A model generated the notes under the pieces. That model did no database searches. It was given only the letters and a program-made list of their open reading frames with translations, and had not been told where the DNA came from. Shown piece after piece: positions 1-9,190 of a stretch of 43,259 bases of DNA. Each line of letters begins with the position of its first letter. Position 1 is the first letter of the stretch. A program made the position numbers and the translations under genes. The DNA is taken from NCBI GenBank assembly GCA_934141575.1, contig CAKPCJ010000008.1:1-43259 (forward strand). The letters are read 5' to 3'. The stretch is from an uncultured Bacilli bacterium. GTDB lineage: Bacteria > Bacillota_I > Bacilli_A > RF39 > UBA660.

Positions 1-735
1 GAACAAAATTCCTATAAATAATAAAATTACAGATATTATTGAAAAAAAATTAAATGGCCTATAGTTTTTATATAAAGTTGCTATTGTACCTAAAACCTTA
101 GTTCCATCTTGATATGTGTTTAATTTAGATGTACTTCCTTCGGGTCTATCTCTATACTCGATTATAACGTTTTTTATTTTCAAATTTTTATCAAGAGCAT
201 GTATAGTCATTTCGGTTTCTATTTCAAAATTTTTGGATAAAACTGGAAATGTTTTTACAAATTTATAGCTGAAGGCTCTATACCCAGTCATAACATCTCT
301 AATATTTCCTTTAAATAATCTATTAATTAACTTCCTAACTAATTTATTCCCAAAGTTATGAAAAGGTCTTTTATTTTCTACAAAATATGTGCTAGATAGT
401 CTGTCTCCTACTACCATATCACAATTTTCATTCATAACACTATCGCATAATTCTCTAGCATACTCACTTGGATAAGTATTATCACCATCAACCATTAAAT
501 ACACTTCAGCATCTATTTCTCTAAACATAGTTCTTATAACATTTCCCTTACCTTGACGTGTTTCATACCTAACAACTGCTCCTGCCTTTTTTGCTAGTTC
601 TGCCGTACCATCTGTAGAATTATTATCATATACGTATATAGTTGCATCTGGTAATGTTTCTTTAAAATCTCTTACTACTTGTTCTACTGTTTTACTCTCA
701 TTGTAACATGGTATTAATACTGCTATTTTATCCAT
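1..735 (-). CDS. GT2 glycosyltransferase, DPM1/DPG-synthase-like (3' end outside window)
   Basis: The visible 245 codons begin MDKIAVLIPCYNES, the standard GT-A opening, with the nucleotide-binding segment YVYDNNSTDG and the metal-binding DGDNTYP near residues 83-89. The stretch DVMTGYRAF and the conserved FEIETEMTIHAL are typical of the family that moves a sugar from a nucleotide donor to polyprenyl phosphate (dolichol-phosphate-mannose-synthase-like). The last visible residues are hydrophobic (FFSIISVILLFIGILF), so a C-terminal membrane segment begins at the window edge. Start is ATG at 735 behind TTAGGAG; a strong promoter sits at 769-797, so it is transcribed from its own start. Product is probably a polyprenyl-phosphate sugar used by membrane GT-C enzymes such as its neighbour at 811-2259. 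Sugar specificity cannot be read from sequence. Confidence 0.88.
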   Translation of the reverse strand, partial: MDKIAVLIPCYNESKTVEQVVRDFKETLPDATIYVYDNNSTDGTAELAKKAGAVVRYETRQGKGNVIRTMFREIDAEVYLMVDGDNTYPSEYARELCDSVMNENCDMVVGDRLSSTYFVENKRPFHNFGNKLVRKLINRLFKGNIRDVMTGYRAFSYKFVKTFPVLSKNFEIETEMTIHALDKNLKIKNVIIEYRDRPEGSTSKLNTYQDGTKVLGTIATLYKNYRPFNFFSIISVILLFIGILF

Positions 736-768
736 AAATTAACTCCTAACTTAAGTTTATTTGTAATT

Positions 769-797
769 ATTATATCATTTATAGTTTTGAATGTAAA
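769..797 (-). promoter_or_regulatory. Promoter for the DPM1-like glycosyltransferase
   Basis: On the minus strand, -35 TTTACA (792-797), a 17-base spacer and a perfect -10 TATAAT (769-774), 34 bases upstream of the start codon. Confidence 0.75.
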
Positions 798-810
798 TCA
801 TGGCGAAATA

Positions 811-2259
811 TTAGTATGTACAAATATATAAAGTATCATCTATAAATTTTAGCTGTTCTATATTTACACTATCCCAATTTTTACTTGAACAGTATTCTTT
901 AATATCTTCACTTGCCTCAACCATCAGATATTCTTTGTCATCATAATATCCTAATAAAGTTGGAATTGCCCAAGGAATAGAACCTGCTCTAACATTTACA
1001 TCTCCTGACATTGTTTCAACATCTTTATACGTATACATTGGTGCTTTATCATTTGCTATTCCTATTTTTGTAACAGTTACATTGTTTTCATTTTCATACT
1101 CATGTATCTTTGGTAATATACTTTCTGCGAATGATTTATCCAATTTATTTACATAGTATTGATCCATACTTATTTGATACCATCCAATTAATTGTAATGC
1201 TAGTGTAAGAATAATTACTAATATATTAAATTTTAAATAAATAGTATTTTCTTCCATTTGTGAATTATACCAAAAGCATAGTATTCCAAACAACATTCCT
1301 AATGATATATTGCTTCTAGGTACAATCCATATTAAGTCGTATTTTACTAAAAATTGTGGTGCTACAGAAATAAAAATTACCAAAACTACTAAGTATATTG
1401 TTAACCATATTTTTTGGGGTTTAGATGTTTTGATACATAAAAACACTATCAATAACACCATTAATATCAGTATTAAAAAATAGTAATATTTTGGATATAC
1501 ATATGAAGTATTTAATATTAAAGATAAAGTTCCGCGTGCTACACCTTTTAATGTTTCAATCAATTTATATCCGACTGTGCTAACTCTAGCTAATCCACAA
1601 ATTTTTGTAATAATTAAACTTATTAGTGATACTATTCCGTATATTGAGAATGTATATACATTTTGGGTTATAAATTCTTTAATATTTTTATAGTTAATAA
1701 CTATATATAAAGATGTGATTGATACAAAACAGCCTATTACACCTTGATATGAAGATGCACTTAAAAATGCAAGTATCAATGATAATAAAATGTATTTGAT
1801 TTTTCTTTCTTCAAAATATTTCTGAAGAAAATTACTAGCTAATATGCTCATTAGTAATCCAAAACTCATTATTCCAGTATATTCTGTAAAAATAAAAAAT
1901 TCAAAGATAAATGGGCTATATATTATACAAGTTGATATTAAACTTGCCATATTTTTATTTTTAATATATTTAACTGCCATTTTAGTTAATACTATATTTG
2001 ATATAAATAGCGAACTAAGTGATATTATTAATGAAATAAATTTTATAGTTTTGCAACTAATATTTAGTAATAAACAAATATATAGGTATAATGTCATTAC
2101 AAGTCTTCCATTAATTAAATACCAATGTGCATTTTCCTTAATATCAAGTTCAAAAGTATATGTATCTAATGCGAAATGTTCATTTTTAAATAAGAAAAAT
2201 AATACTATTGTTAAGATGGCTGATAAAATTATACATAAATTAAATTTTTGCTTTTTCAT
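811..2259 (-). CDS. Multi-pass membrane glycosyltransferase, GtrII-like (Glucos_trans_II)
   Basis: A 482-residue protein with about ten hydrophobic segments over residues 1-360 and a soluble C-terminal tail of about 120 residues. The first extracytoplasmic loop carries acidic residues (FALDTYTFELD) and WYLINGRLV, resembling the loop of GtrII-type GT-C glucosyltransferases, which take sugar from polyprenyl phosphate and add it to a surface polymer outside the membrane. It lies between a DPM1-like enzyme and a GtrB-like enzyme, either of which could supply its donor. Start ATG at 2259 with AGGTGAT upstream and a dedicated promoter at 2276-2304. Family assignment is by overall topology and loop motif, so an EpsG/Wzy-like role is an alternative. 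Confidence 0.7.
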   Translation of the reverse strand: MKKQKFNLCIILSAILTIVLFFLFKNEHFALDTYTFELDIKENAHWYLINGRLVMTLYLYICLLLNISCKTIKFISLIISLSSLFISNIVLTKMAVKYIKNKNMASLISTCIIYSPFIFEFFIFTEYTGIMSFGLLMSILASNFLQKYFEERKIKYILLSLILAFLSASSYQGVIGCFVSITSLYIVINYKNIKEFITQNVYTFSIYGIVSLISLIITKICGLARVSTVGYKLIETLKGVARGTLSLILNTSYVYPKYYYFLILILMVLLIVFLCIKTSKPQKIWLTIYLVVLVIFISVAPQFLVKYDLIWIVPRSNISLGMLFGILCFWYNSQMEENTIYLKFNILVIILTLALQLIGWYQISMDQYYVNKLDKSFAESILPKIHEYENENNVTVTKIGIANDKAPMYTYKDVETMSGDVNVRAGSIPWAIPTLLGYYDDKEYLMVEASEDIKEYCSSKNWDSVNIEQLKFIDDTLYICTY

Positions 2260-2275
2260 AAAATCACCTATTACC

Positions 2276-2304
2276 AGTATATATTAATTAAATTGAGAAT
2301 ACAA
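2276..2304 (-). promoter_or_regulatory. Promoter for the GtrII-like gene
   Basis: -35 TTGTAT (2299-2304), 17-base spacer, -10 TATACT (2276-2281). It lies just downstream of the terminator at 2315-2342, so the GtrII-like gene is uncoupled from the operon upstream. Confidence 0.7.
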
Positions 2305-2314
2305 GGTTGCATTA

Positions 2315-2342
2315 TAAAAAAAAACATTACTAATGTAATGTT
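2315..2342 (-). terminator. Intrinsic terminator after the GtrB-like gene
   Basis: Minus-strand hairpin AACATTAC/GTAATGTT with a four-base loop followed by a run of nine T. The stem begins in the stop codon of the gene ending at 2341. Confidence 0.8.
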
Positions 2343-3291
2343 AATTAAGTTCTTCTGAAATTATGTATCTTGGTCGTCTTTTTACTTCACTATATATTTT
2401 TCCAATATATTCTCCAACAACTCCAAGAGATAACATTTGAACTCCCGCTATCATCCATATTGAGATAACTGTAAAAGTCCAGCCTTCAACAGTATTTCCT
2501 AATAGATGAACTATTAGTGAATATATCATAATAATTATGCTTATGAAAAATATAACAATTCCTAATATTAAAATCATTCTTATCGGTTTTACACTAAATG
2601 AAGTTATCCCATCAAACGCAAAAGATAACATTTTTTTTAATGGATATTTACTTTTTCCAGCGTATCTTTCATTTCTTTCATACATTACTATGTTTGATTT
2701 AAATCCTATTAATGGAACTATTCCTCTTAAAAATAAATTAACTTCCTCAAAATTTTCAAGTGCGTCTAGTACTCTTTTGCTCATAAGTCTATAATCTGCA
2801 TGATTAAATACAATGTCAACTCCCATAAGTTTCATAAATTTATAAAAACTTTCTGCAGTTGTTCTCTTAAAAAAAGTATCTTTTTTTCTAGCACTTCTTA
2901 CACCGTAAACTATGTCACTACCAGCATAGTATTCATTTACAAATTTATCAATAGCGTTTATATCATCTTGCAAATCAGCATCCATGCTTATTACTATATC
3001 AGCGTATTTTTTAGCTGTCATAAGTCCAGCTAATAAAGCGTTTTGATGTCCCCTATTCCTAGATAAACGAAGCCCAACAAACAATTTATTTTCATAATTT
3101 ATCTTTTTTATAATATCCCATGTTTTGTCTTTAGATCCATCATCAACATACATAACCTTGCTTTCTTTTGAAATTAATTTATTTTTTATTAACTCATCTA
3201 ATTTTGCAGTTAGTCTTTTTGTTGTTTCTTCTAAGACTTCTTCTTCATTATAACATGGAATTACTATGTAAAGGATTTCACTGTTTTTCAT
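2341..3291 (-). CDS. Polyprenyl-phosphate glycosyltransferase, GtrB/YfdH-like
   Basis: 316 residues. The GT2 domain covers about 1-225: IPCYNEEEVLE at the start, MYVDDGSKD near 47-56, the metal site SMDADLQDD near 100-108. Two C-terminal membrane spans (about 236-260 and 268-292) end in a basic tail, the exact layout of bactoprenol glucosyltransferase GtrB, which charges undecaprenyl phosphate with a sugar on the cytoplasmic face. Family length (about 310) matches. It is the last gene of the ABC-transporter operon (6 bases after the permease) and is followed by a terminator. Its product probably feeds the GtrII-like enzyme at 811-2259. No GtrA-type flippase is visible in the window. Confidence 0.88.
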   Translation of the reverse strand: MKNSEILYIVIPCYNEEEVLEETTKRLTAKLDELIKNKLISKESKVMYVDDGSKDKTWDIIKKINYENKLFVGLRLSRNRGHQNALLAGLMTAKKYADIVISMDADLQDDINAIDKFVNEYYAGSDIVYGVRSARKKDTFFKRTTAESFYKFMKLMGVDIVFNHADYRLMSKRVLDALENFEEVNLFLRGIVPLIGFKSNIVMYERNERYAGKSKYPLKKMLSFAFDGITSFSVKPIRMILILGIVIFFISIIIMIYSLIVHLLGNTVEGWTFTVISIWMIAGVQMLSLGVVGEYIGKIYSEVKRRPRYIISEELN

Positions 3292-3297
3292 TTTTTA

Positions 3298-4080
3298 CTA
3301 TAATTCCTCTGCAAATCTTTTTTCTAATTTAGTAAAAATCATATATCCTAGAACGCATAATACTACTCCAACTAATAATACAATTAATAAGGACTGTAAA
3401 TTTGGCATTTGTTGGTAATAAAATATGTCTCTATATGCATTTATAACGTGGCTCATCGGATTTAATGTAAGTATAAATGAAAATTGCTGTGGAATTGAAC
3501 TTGGAGCGTATACAATCGGTGTTGCGTAGAATAACACTTGTATTACTACGCCAATTATATGTTGCAAATCTCTCAAATATACAGTTATGCTGGATAACAT
3601 TAAAACTATTCCTAGTGTTACTAAATATTGTATTAGTAATACTAGTGGATAGAATAGTATGTATTTACTTATTCCAAGGCCTGTAAATATAGCAAATATT
3701 ATTACTATTATTGTACTTATCATAAAGTTTATTGCAGCACTCGTAACAACTGATACTGGTAATATGGTTCTTGGAAAGTATACTTTTTTTACTATATTTC
3801 CATTTTGTACAACAACATCTGTTCCTTGGTTAACAGCAGTTGTGAAAAATGTCCATGGAATTAATGCTACAAAGAGGAACATTATATAATTATCTTGTTC
3901 ATTTTTCAATATCATTGGAAATATAAATGCATATACTGCTAGTTGTAATAAAGGATTTAAAAATGACCAAAATATTCCTAAAAAAGATTTTTTATATTTT
4001 CCTCTTATTTCTTTTTGAATACTTGTTTTTAATAGTTCTCTATAGTTGTATAATTCTTTAAATATTTTCATTTTTTTCAC
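3298..4080 (-). CDS. Polysaccharide ABC-2 transporter permease (TagG/Wzm-like)
   Basis: 260 residues with six hydrophobic segments and the N-terminal amphipathic stretch LLKTSIQKEIRGKYKKS followed by FLGIFWSFLNPLLQ, the hallmark of TagG/RfbA/Wzm permeases that export lipid-linked teichoic acid or O-polysaccharide. The gene overlaps the end of the GT2-GT4 fusion gene; the start may be GTG at 4080 or ATG at 4071, both inside the overlap, which suggests translational coupling. Its partner ATPase is two genes upstream (6406-7146), so one glycosyltransferase gene is embedded between the two transporter subunits. Exported substrate is the product of this locus by inference. Confidence 0.9.
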   Translation of the reverse strand: MKKMKIFKELYNYRELLKTSIQKEIRGKYKKSFLGIFWSFLNPLLQLAVYAFIFPMILKNEQDNYIMFLFVALIPWTFFTTAVNQGTDVVVQNGNIVKKVYFPRTILPVSVVTSAAINFMISTIIVIIFAIFTGLGISKYILFYPLVLLIQYLVTLGIVLMLSSITVYLRDLQHIIGVVIQVLFYATPIVYAPSSIPQQFSFILTLNPMSHVINAYRDIFYYQQMPNLQSLLIVLLVGVVLCVLGYMIFTKLEKRFAEEL

Positions 4081-6397
4081 TACCTATCCTAAATAACTTT
4101 TTAAATAGTTTAACTATCTTTTTTATGATTGATTTAATCAATCTAGCAATATTTTTTACTATATCTTTTACTATTTTTGCTTCATTTTCTAATCCTATTT
4201 TCTTGACAAAAGATATTAAAGATAGTTTTATTTTTGATGTTGTACAGCCATTTTTGTAATTTTTTGAGTAGAAAATTGTTACATTAAAGTCTTCGCACAT
4301 ATATGAATATAATTTACTAATTGCTAAATTGTACTGATTTATAAGTTCTAAACATATATCTTTATTTTCTGCATTTATTTTCTTTATAGGGGATTTTAAT
4401 ATTTTATCGAACTCTTTTTCCATATTTAATATCATTTGATTTATAGTAAAACCATTTAATATTTTGTTTCTAGCATTACCTTTATATTTATCAACATTTT
4501 TCATAATTTCTAATATTGAATCAACATAACTATTTATCTCATTTTTACTATAATTAAACTTTTTAATGTCTTCTTCATTTTGAAGGCAAGGCACTACACT
4601 TCCAACAGACGAATCTATAAGCTCACTTTGACCACCAACATCAGAAGTTATAACTGGAATTCCCATTGAAAGGGATTCATATGAAGTTAAAGCTAAACCT
4701 TCTTTTATAGAACAGTTTAAACTCAAATCACTTATAGCATATATTTCTTGTGTTTCTTTTATAGTGCCTAAGAATTTTACATTATTATTCAAGTTATATG
4801 TTGTACATAAAGCTTTAACTTTATCAAGTAATGGTCCATTACCTGCTACTAGACAAATAAAATCTTTATTTTTGCTATATAATTCTTTCATGATTTCTAC
4901 AAATAAGAATGGACGTTTTTGATAATCTATTCTACATATAAAATTAATTATAAATTTGTCTTTTGGTATCCCGTATTTATTTTTTAATTCTTCAATATTA
5001 TAATTTTCTAAATTAAATTTTTTCTCATCTACACCAATATAAACCGTATCTATATCTTTTGGATTTCTTTTAAAGTAATTTACAAGTATTTCTCCACTTT
5101 TTCTATTACATGTAAGTGTTCTATCAATAGCAGATGCTACTGCACTTGAATCTCTAGAATATCCACCATTTCTGTTGTACCATTCTTCCATGTGTATATA
5201 ATCCATTATAGGAATATCTGGAAATTCACATTTTAAATATGGAAGCATTTCGTAACCAGCCATGCTATTGGAATTTAATATTATGTTTACATTTCTTGAT
5301 TCAATAATATATTTAATAAACAAGTGCCAATATTTTCTATCTATAAATGTTGTAAGATCGTAAACTTCTTTAGCAACCTGTTCCATTTTTTGGCGCCATT
5401 TATTTACTCCAGGTTCTGTAGTTATTACAATGACTTCGTATTTTTTATTGTCTATTCCAGATATAAGATCTAAATTAAATTTATCTGCCCCACCCATAGT
5501 TATCCATGGAATTATCATTAATATAGTTGTCTTTTTATTATCTTTGTATTCAGGCAATATCATGTTGTCTTTGCTAACTTCAAAAACCTGATTCCAATCA
5601 TATTCGCTTCTAGGATACTGTATAGCTTCAATTTTACCTTTAACTTTTTTCAATGTGTCATTTATTATCTTTTTAGTTATTTTTAAATTTTCTTTCTTTT
5701 GTGATAATTTTAATTCTCCACTTTCTTTTCTTCTATACCAAAATGCATAATAATTCATTCTTACTGGAAATTTTCCATAAGAAAATAATTTCATCCAAAA
5801 AATCCAATCTTCATTTATGGCTTTTTGTTTTAAATTATATCCTCCAACTTCGAAGAAGTCTTTTTTTCTTATCATTGCAGTAGCTACTAACATATTTTGT
5901 TTCTTTTCTTCTTTTATATTAAACCATTTCGCCCATAAATATTTTGCTGCTCCAAATCCAATACAATCTGCATATGCAAATGAGGCTTCCTCATTTGTTT
6001 CTAGCGTCCAATACGCACATTCTAAATATGTTTTTTCAATTAAATCATCATCATCTAAAAAAAATAAATACTTAGCACTCTTATTCGATTTTTTTGCACC
6101 ATAATCACGTGTTGCTGCTAAACCTTCATTTTTTTTGCTATATACTTTTATGCGATGATCTAAGCTTTGAATTTTTTCTAATAGTTCTAGCGACTCTTTA
6201 TCTGTTCTACCGTCATTTACTATAACCCATTCAAAGTAAGGATATGTTTGATTTAAAATACTTCTTGCTGTTTGTTCTAAATATTCATGTCCGCTATAAA
6301 ATGGGGTTATTATAGAAATTACAGGTTCATGATTTTGTTTTAATGATTCTTTATTTTCTAAAGTTTTCCCTGGTTCTAATGTATAATCAAAATCCAT
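4058..6397 (-). CDS. Bifunctional GT2-GT4 glycosyltransferase with basic amphipathic tail
   Basis: 779 residues in three parts. Residues about 25-240 are a GT2 domain (SIITPFYSGHEYLEQTARS, VIVNDGRTD, metal site FFLDDDDLIE). Residues about 290-650 are a GT4 domain (ILMIIPWITMGGADKFNLDL; donor-site CRIDYQKRP and VAGNGP; retaining motif EGLALTSYE). The last 50 residues form repeated basic/hydrophobic turns (IARLIKSIIKKIVKLFKKLF), which look like an amphipathic helix lying on the membrane. The enzyme probably adds two different linkages to a lipid-linked glycan before ABC export; similar two-domain GTs occur in ABC-dependent polymer loci. It sits between the transporter ATPase (8-base gap) and permease (overlap). 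Acceptor and donors are unknown. Confidence 0.88.
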   Translation of the reverse strand: MDFDYTLEPGKTLENKESLKQNHEPVISIITPFYSGHEYLEQTARSILNQTYPYFEWVIVNDGRTDKESLELLEKIQSLDHRIKVYSKKNEGLAATRDYGAKKSNKSAKYLFFLDDDDLIEKTYLECAYWTLETNEEASFAYADCIGFGAAKYLWAKWFNIKEEKKQNMLVATAMIRKKDFFEVGGYNLKQKAINEDWIFWMKLFSYGKFPVRMNYYAFWYRRKESGELKLSQKKENLKITKKIINDTLKKVKGKIEAIQYPRSEYDWNQVFEVSKDNMILPEYKDNKKTTILMIIPWITMGGADKFNLDLISGIDNKKYEVIVITTEPGVNKWRQKMEQVAKEVYDLTTFIDRKYWHLFIKYIIESRNVNIILNSNSMAGYEMLPYLKCEFPDIPIMDYIHMEEWYNRNGGYSRDSSAVASAIDRTLTCNRKSGEILVNYFKRNPKDIDTVYIGVDEKKFNLENYNIEELKNKYGIPKDKFIINFICRIDYQKRPFLFVEIMKELYSKNKDFICLVAGNGPLLDKVKALCTTYNLNNNVKFLGTIKETQEIYAISDLSLNCSIKEGLALTSYESLSMGIPVITSDVGGQSELIDSSVGSVVPCLQNEEDIKKFNYSKNEINSYVDSILEIMKNVDKYKGNARNKILNGFTINQMILNMEKEFDKILKSPIKKINAENKDICLELINQYNLAISKLYSYMCEDFNVTIFYSKNYKNGCTTSKIKLSLISFVKKIGLENEAKIVKDIVKNIARLIKSIIKKIVKLFKKLFRIGSEKNENI

Positions 6398-6405
6398 ATA
6401 TCCTC

Positions 6406-7146
6406 CTATTTTGTTATTTTAATATATTCTTTTATTATTTTATTTACATCTCCGTCCATTTTTACCTTGCCATGATATAACCAAACTGCTCTGTCACATA
6501 ATTCTTCAACAGCTTTCATGTTGTGAGTAACAAACACAAGTGTCTTTCCTTCTTTTTTTAATTCTTTCATTTTATCAAAGCATTTATTTTGGAAATGTTC
6601 ATCTCCAACCGCTAATATTTCATCTATCAAGAAAACATCTGCATTTACATTTACGGCCACTGAAAATGCAAGTCGCATATACATTCCTGATGAATATGTT
6701 CTTACTGGATTATCTATGAATTCCCCAAGTTCTGAAAATTCGATTATTCTATCCAATCTTTCATCTATTTGTTTTTTTGTAAGTCCGAATATCGATGCAT
6801 TAAAATATATATTTTCTCTTCCTGAAAAATCCGGATGAAATCCTGCTCCTAACTCTAAAAGAGAAGCTATCTTTCCAACTACTTTTATTTTGCCCTTATT
6901 TGGATATATTATTTTAGTCATCAACTTAAGAAGGGTACTTTTTCCACTACCGTTAGTTCCTATTAACGCTACTGATTCACCCTCTTTTATTTTCAAATTT
7001 ATATCATTTAGTATATTTCTTACTTCTACTTTGCCTCTATGCCAAAATAATAATTTTTCTTTTATTGTGTTCGCTTTGTCGTAGCACACTTTAAAATCTT
7101 TATACAAGTGATCTACTGTAATTACATATTCATTTTTCTTAGCCAA
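6406..7146 (-). CDS. Polysaccharide ABC transporter ATPase (TagH/Wzt-like, short form)
   Basis: 246 residues: Walker A GTNGSGKST (about 62-70), signature YSSGMYMRLAF, Walker B VFLIDEILAVGD and the His switch VFVTHN. The motif order and the VDHLYKDFKV opening match TagH/RfbB/Wzt subfamily ATPases. It ends at the nucleotide-binding domain, so it lacks the C-terminal carbohydrate-recognition domain of long Wzt proteins; chain-length sensing by that domain is therefore not available. Start is TTG at 7146 (MAKKNEYV) with AAGGAG nine bases upstream; no in-frame ATG fits. First gene of a four-gene operon ending at 2341, with an extended -10 promoter at 7183-7191. Confidence 0.92.
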   Translation of the reverse strand: MAKKNEYVITVDHLYKDFKVCYDKANTIKEKLLFWHRGKVEVRNILNDINLKIKEGESVALIGTNGSGKSTLLKLMTKIIYPNKGKIKVVGKIASLLELGAGFHPDFSGRENIYFNASIFGLTKKQIDERLDRIIEFSELGEFIDNPVRTYSSGMYMRLAFSVAVNVNADVFLIDEILAVGDEHFQNKCFDKMKELKKEGKTLVFVTHNMKAVEELCDRAVWLYHGKVKMDGDVNKIIKEYIKITK

Positions 7147-7182
7147 GTTGATCTACTCCTTTTTTACATTTAACATGAATAT

Positions 7183-7191
7183 ATTATAACA
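7183..7191 (-). promoter_or_regulatory. Extended -10 promoter of the ABC transporter operon
   Basis: TGTTATAAT on the minus strand (7183-7191); no good -35 hexamer. It lies just downstream of the terminator at 7211-7231. Confidence 0.55.
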
Positions 7192-7210
7192 TTTATATTA
7201 ATAAAATAAA

Positions 7211-7231
7211 AGAAAAAACGCAAATGCGTTT
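7211..7231 (-). terminator. Intrinsic terminator after the GT4 gene at 7230
   Basis: Minus-strand hairpin AAACGC/GCGTTT with a short loop followed by TTTTTTC; the stem touches the stop codon at 7230. Confidence 0.7.
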
Positions 7232-8327
7232 AATTTGTTATTAGATCATTTATACTGTTTATTATTTCTTTATTATCAATCTTAAAATTTATTTTTGTAG
7301 TTTTCTCCTTGTTATTAATCATATATTTTAATCCAGTGTATATACTCTGTTCATCATTTTTTACCAATATTATACTTGGATATTCTTTAAATCTATCTAC
7401 AACTGATGATGAAGTTGACAATATTTTTTTCCCAAGTATCATCGATTCTAGTACACTTAACCCGTATGATTCAGTGTTAGTTGCAAATATGATTCCATCT
7501 GCATATTTTATATATGGATATGGGTTGTCTTTTTTTCCAAGAAGTATAAATGAGTTTTCAACTCCTAATTTTTCTATATTTTTATTTAATGTATTATATA
7601 GAGGACCATCTCCTATTATATACATTTTATTGTCGTATCCGTCAATTAATAATCTTTTATGGATTATAAGAAGCCTTTCTATTCCTTTAGTCTTTTCCAA
7701 CTTTGTTACTATTAAAAATTTCTTACATCTTCCTGTAAATTCCCTTGGACATCTGGTTTTACTTCCCTTTATTACCCTTGATATATCAATATAATTTGGT
7801 ATTACATATTGCGGTACATTGACATAATAATATTTATTAAATGTTTCTTGAACAATATTACCTGAAAAAATTATTTTATCGTAATTAGAATATATTTTAT
7901 TATTTTGACCTTTTTTTAGATGTTTCTTAATTCCAGTTTGATTTTTGGAAATATTTGTATGAACCCAAGCAATTTTTTTTACTTTTTCATTTGGAATTGA
8001 CATAAACATTGTCATTGGTCCTTCCATGAACGCTATTTCTACATCATACTTATTTTTTAGGAAGGCGTTGTAAATAGTTCTTCCGGCTAACATAAGCTTT
8101 AAACTAGTTTTTCTTCTTTGATCATTTGTTGATGTTAAATATTTATGCTTGTATATGCTCTCTATCTTTACTTTTCTATTTATTTTCGGAATTAAATCTC
8201 CACCACTATATAAAGTTAAAACTGTTATGTCATAGTAATTAACGAGTTTATTTACTAAATCAACTAGTGATATTTCTATTCCACCATAATCTAAGCTTGT
8301 TATTCCAAATACTATTTTTTTTTTCAT
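7230..8327 (-). CDS. GT4 glycosyltransferase
   Basis: 365 residues, full-length GT-B fold. N-terminal Gly-rich loop FGITSLDYGGIEISLVDL, then IAWVHTN; C-terminal donor-binding region with LIVTKLEKTKGIERLL, IIGDGP and the EX7E-type ESYGLSVLE. Clear paralogue of the GT4 genes at 12730 and 10144 (shared LGKKxNPYPYxKYA block). Last gene of the four-gene unit 11232-7230 with gaps of 8-12 bases, closed by a terminator. Presumably cytoplasmic transfer of a sugar to the lipid-linked glycan; sugar unknown. Confidence 0.88.
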   Translation of the reverse strand: MKKKIVFGITSLDYGGIEISLVDLVNKLVNYYDITVLTLYSGGDLIPKINRKVKIESIYKHKYLTSTNDQRRKTSLKLMLAGRTIYNAFLKNKYDVEIAFMEGPMTMFMSIPNEKVKKIAWVHTNISKNQTGIKKHLKKGQNNKIYSNYDKIIFSGNIVQETFNKYYYVNVPQYVIPNYIDISRVIKGSKTRCPREFTGRCKKFLIVTKLEKTKGIERLLIIHKRLLIDGYDNKMYIIGDGPLYNTLNKNIEKLGVENSFILLGKKDNPYPYIKYADGIIFATNTESYGLSVLESMILGKKILSTSSSVVDRFKEYPSIILVKNDEQSIYTGLKYMINNKEKTTKINFKIDNKEIINSINDLITN

Positions 8328-8339
8328 AATTATCTTCCT

Positions 8340-9182
8340 TTATAGAGTTCTTATATTATATATAAATTTATTTGTTATTCTTAACCTTAACCCTTTTATT
8401 CCTGGCATTCTTTTAACGTAAAGATTTTTCTTCCAATTTGGAAATTTTTCATTTAAGTAATTCCAATTATTCTCAAGATGTTTTTTATCTTTTTTTAAAT
8501 AATTTGCAGTTTTCAATATTTCATTAACAAATACATATTCTAACTTTGACTTATTTTTTTCATATATTTTTTTTATTTTATAATATTTTATTATTTCATC
8601 AATTGTTCTATATATTCTTTCATCATTTTCAGATTTATATACTAAAGAAGTTACAAAGCAAACATCATGAACAAATCCAAATGTATTAGCGGTTGCTACT
8701 GCCTTATATATAAATAATTTATCCGATATACAATTATTAAAGGTAAAATGATTATTAATTACAAATGATTTTTTAAATACTTTATTGTATATGTTATCAT
8801 CTATTTTTATTATGCTGGATTGTTTACTAAATGGTTCTATTTTTATTACTTTTTTATTCTCTTTATAGCAGCAAATACATATATCAGATTGTTGAAACAA
8901 AACATTTTCATACATCTTTGGATTTAAAATCATCTTATCATTAATTATAGATATATATTCGCCTTTTGCTTGTTTAATGGCGTTATTTCTCAATATTTCT
9001 ATTCTATCACTATCACTTGATATTGTTTTGCACTTATACTTTTCTTTTAGTTGTTTTTCAATATTTTTATTACATGATATAATTAATTCTATATCATTAA
9101 TCGTTTGATTTTCAATTGAGTTTATGCATTCATCAAGATCATTACCTATTTCTAATATAGGCAATATTACAGTTAATTTCAT
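8340..9182 (-). CDS. GT2-like protein with degenerate metal site
   Basis: 280 residues with a GT2 opening (MKLTVILPILEIGNDLDECINSIENQTINDIELII) aligned to neighbours. Where the others have a DXD metal site after GEY (LIFLDSDDY at 9191-10132), this protein reads GEYISIINDKMIL, with no acidic pair. The VNDGSTD nucleotide-binding motif is also lost (replaced by SCNKN). The rest resembles the wzy-cluster GT2 C-terminal part, including the NYLKKDKKHLENNW tail. It may be inactive, use a metal-independent mechanism, or serve as a partner subunit. Intact frame, 8 bases from the upstream GT2 gene and 12 from the downstream GT4 gene. Confidence 0.75.
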   Translation of the reverse strand: MKLTVILPILEIGNDLDECINSIENQTINDIELIISCNKNIEKQLKEKYKCKTISSDSDRIEILRNNAIKQAKGEYISIINDKMILNPKMYENVLFQQSDICICCYKENKKVIKIEPFSKQSSIIKIDDNIYNKVFKKSFVINNHFTFNNCISDKLFIYKAVATANTFGFVHDVCFVTSLVYKSENDERIYRTIDEIIKYYKIKKIYEKNKSKLEYVFVNEILKTANYLKKDKKHLENNWNYLNEKFPNWKKNLYVKRMPGIKGLRLRITNKFIYNIRTL

Positions 9183-9190
9183 ATATACTC

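Noticed and set aside
1844..2287. 147-codon plus-strand frame opposite the GtrII-like gene
   Set aside because: Shadow of a multi-pass membrane gene that itself has a promoter, ribosome site and family-like topology.
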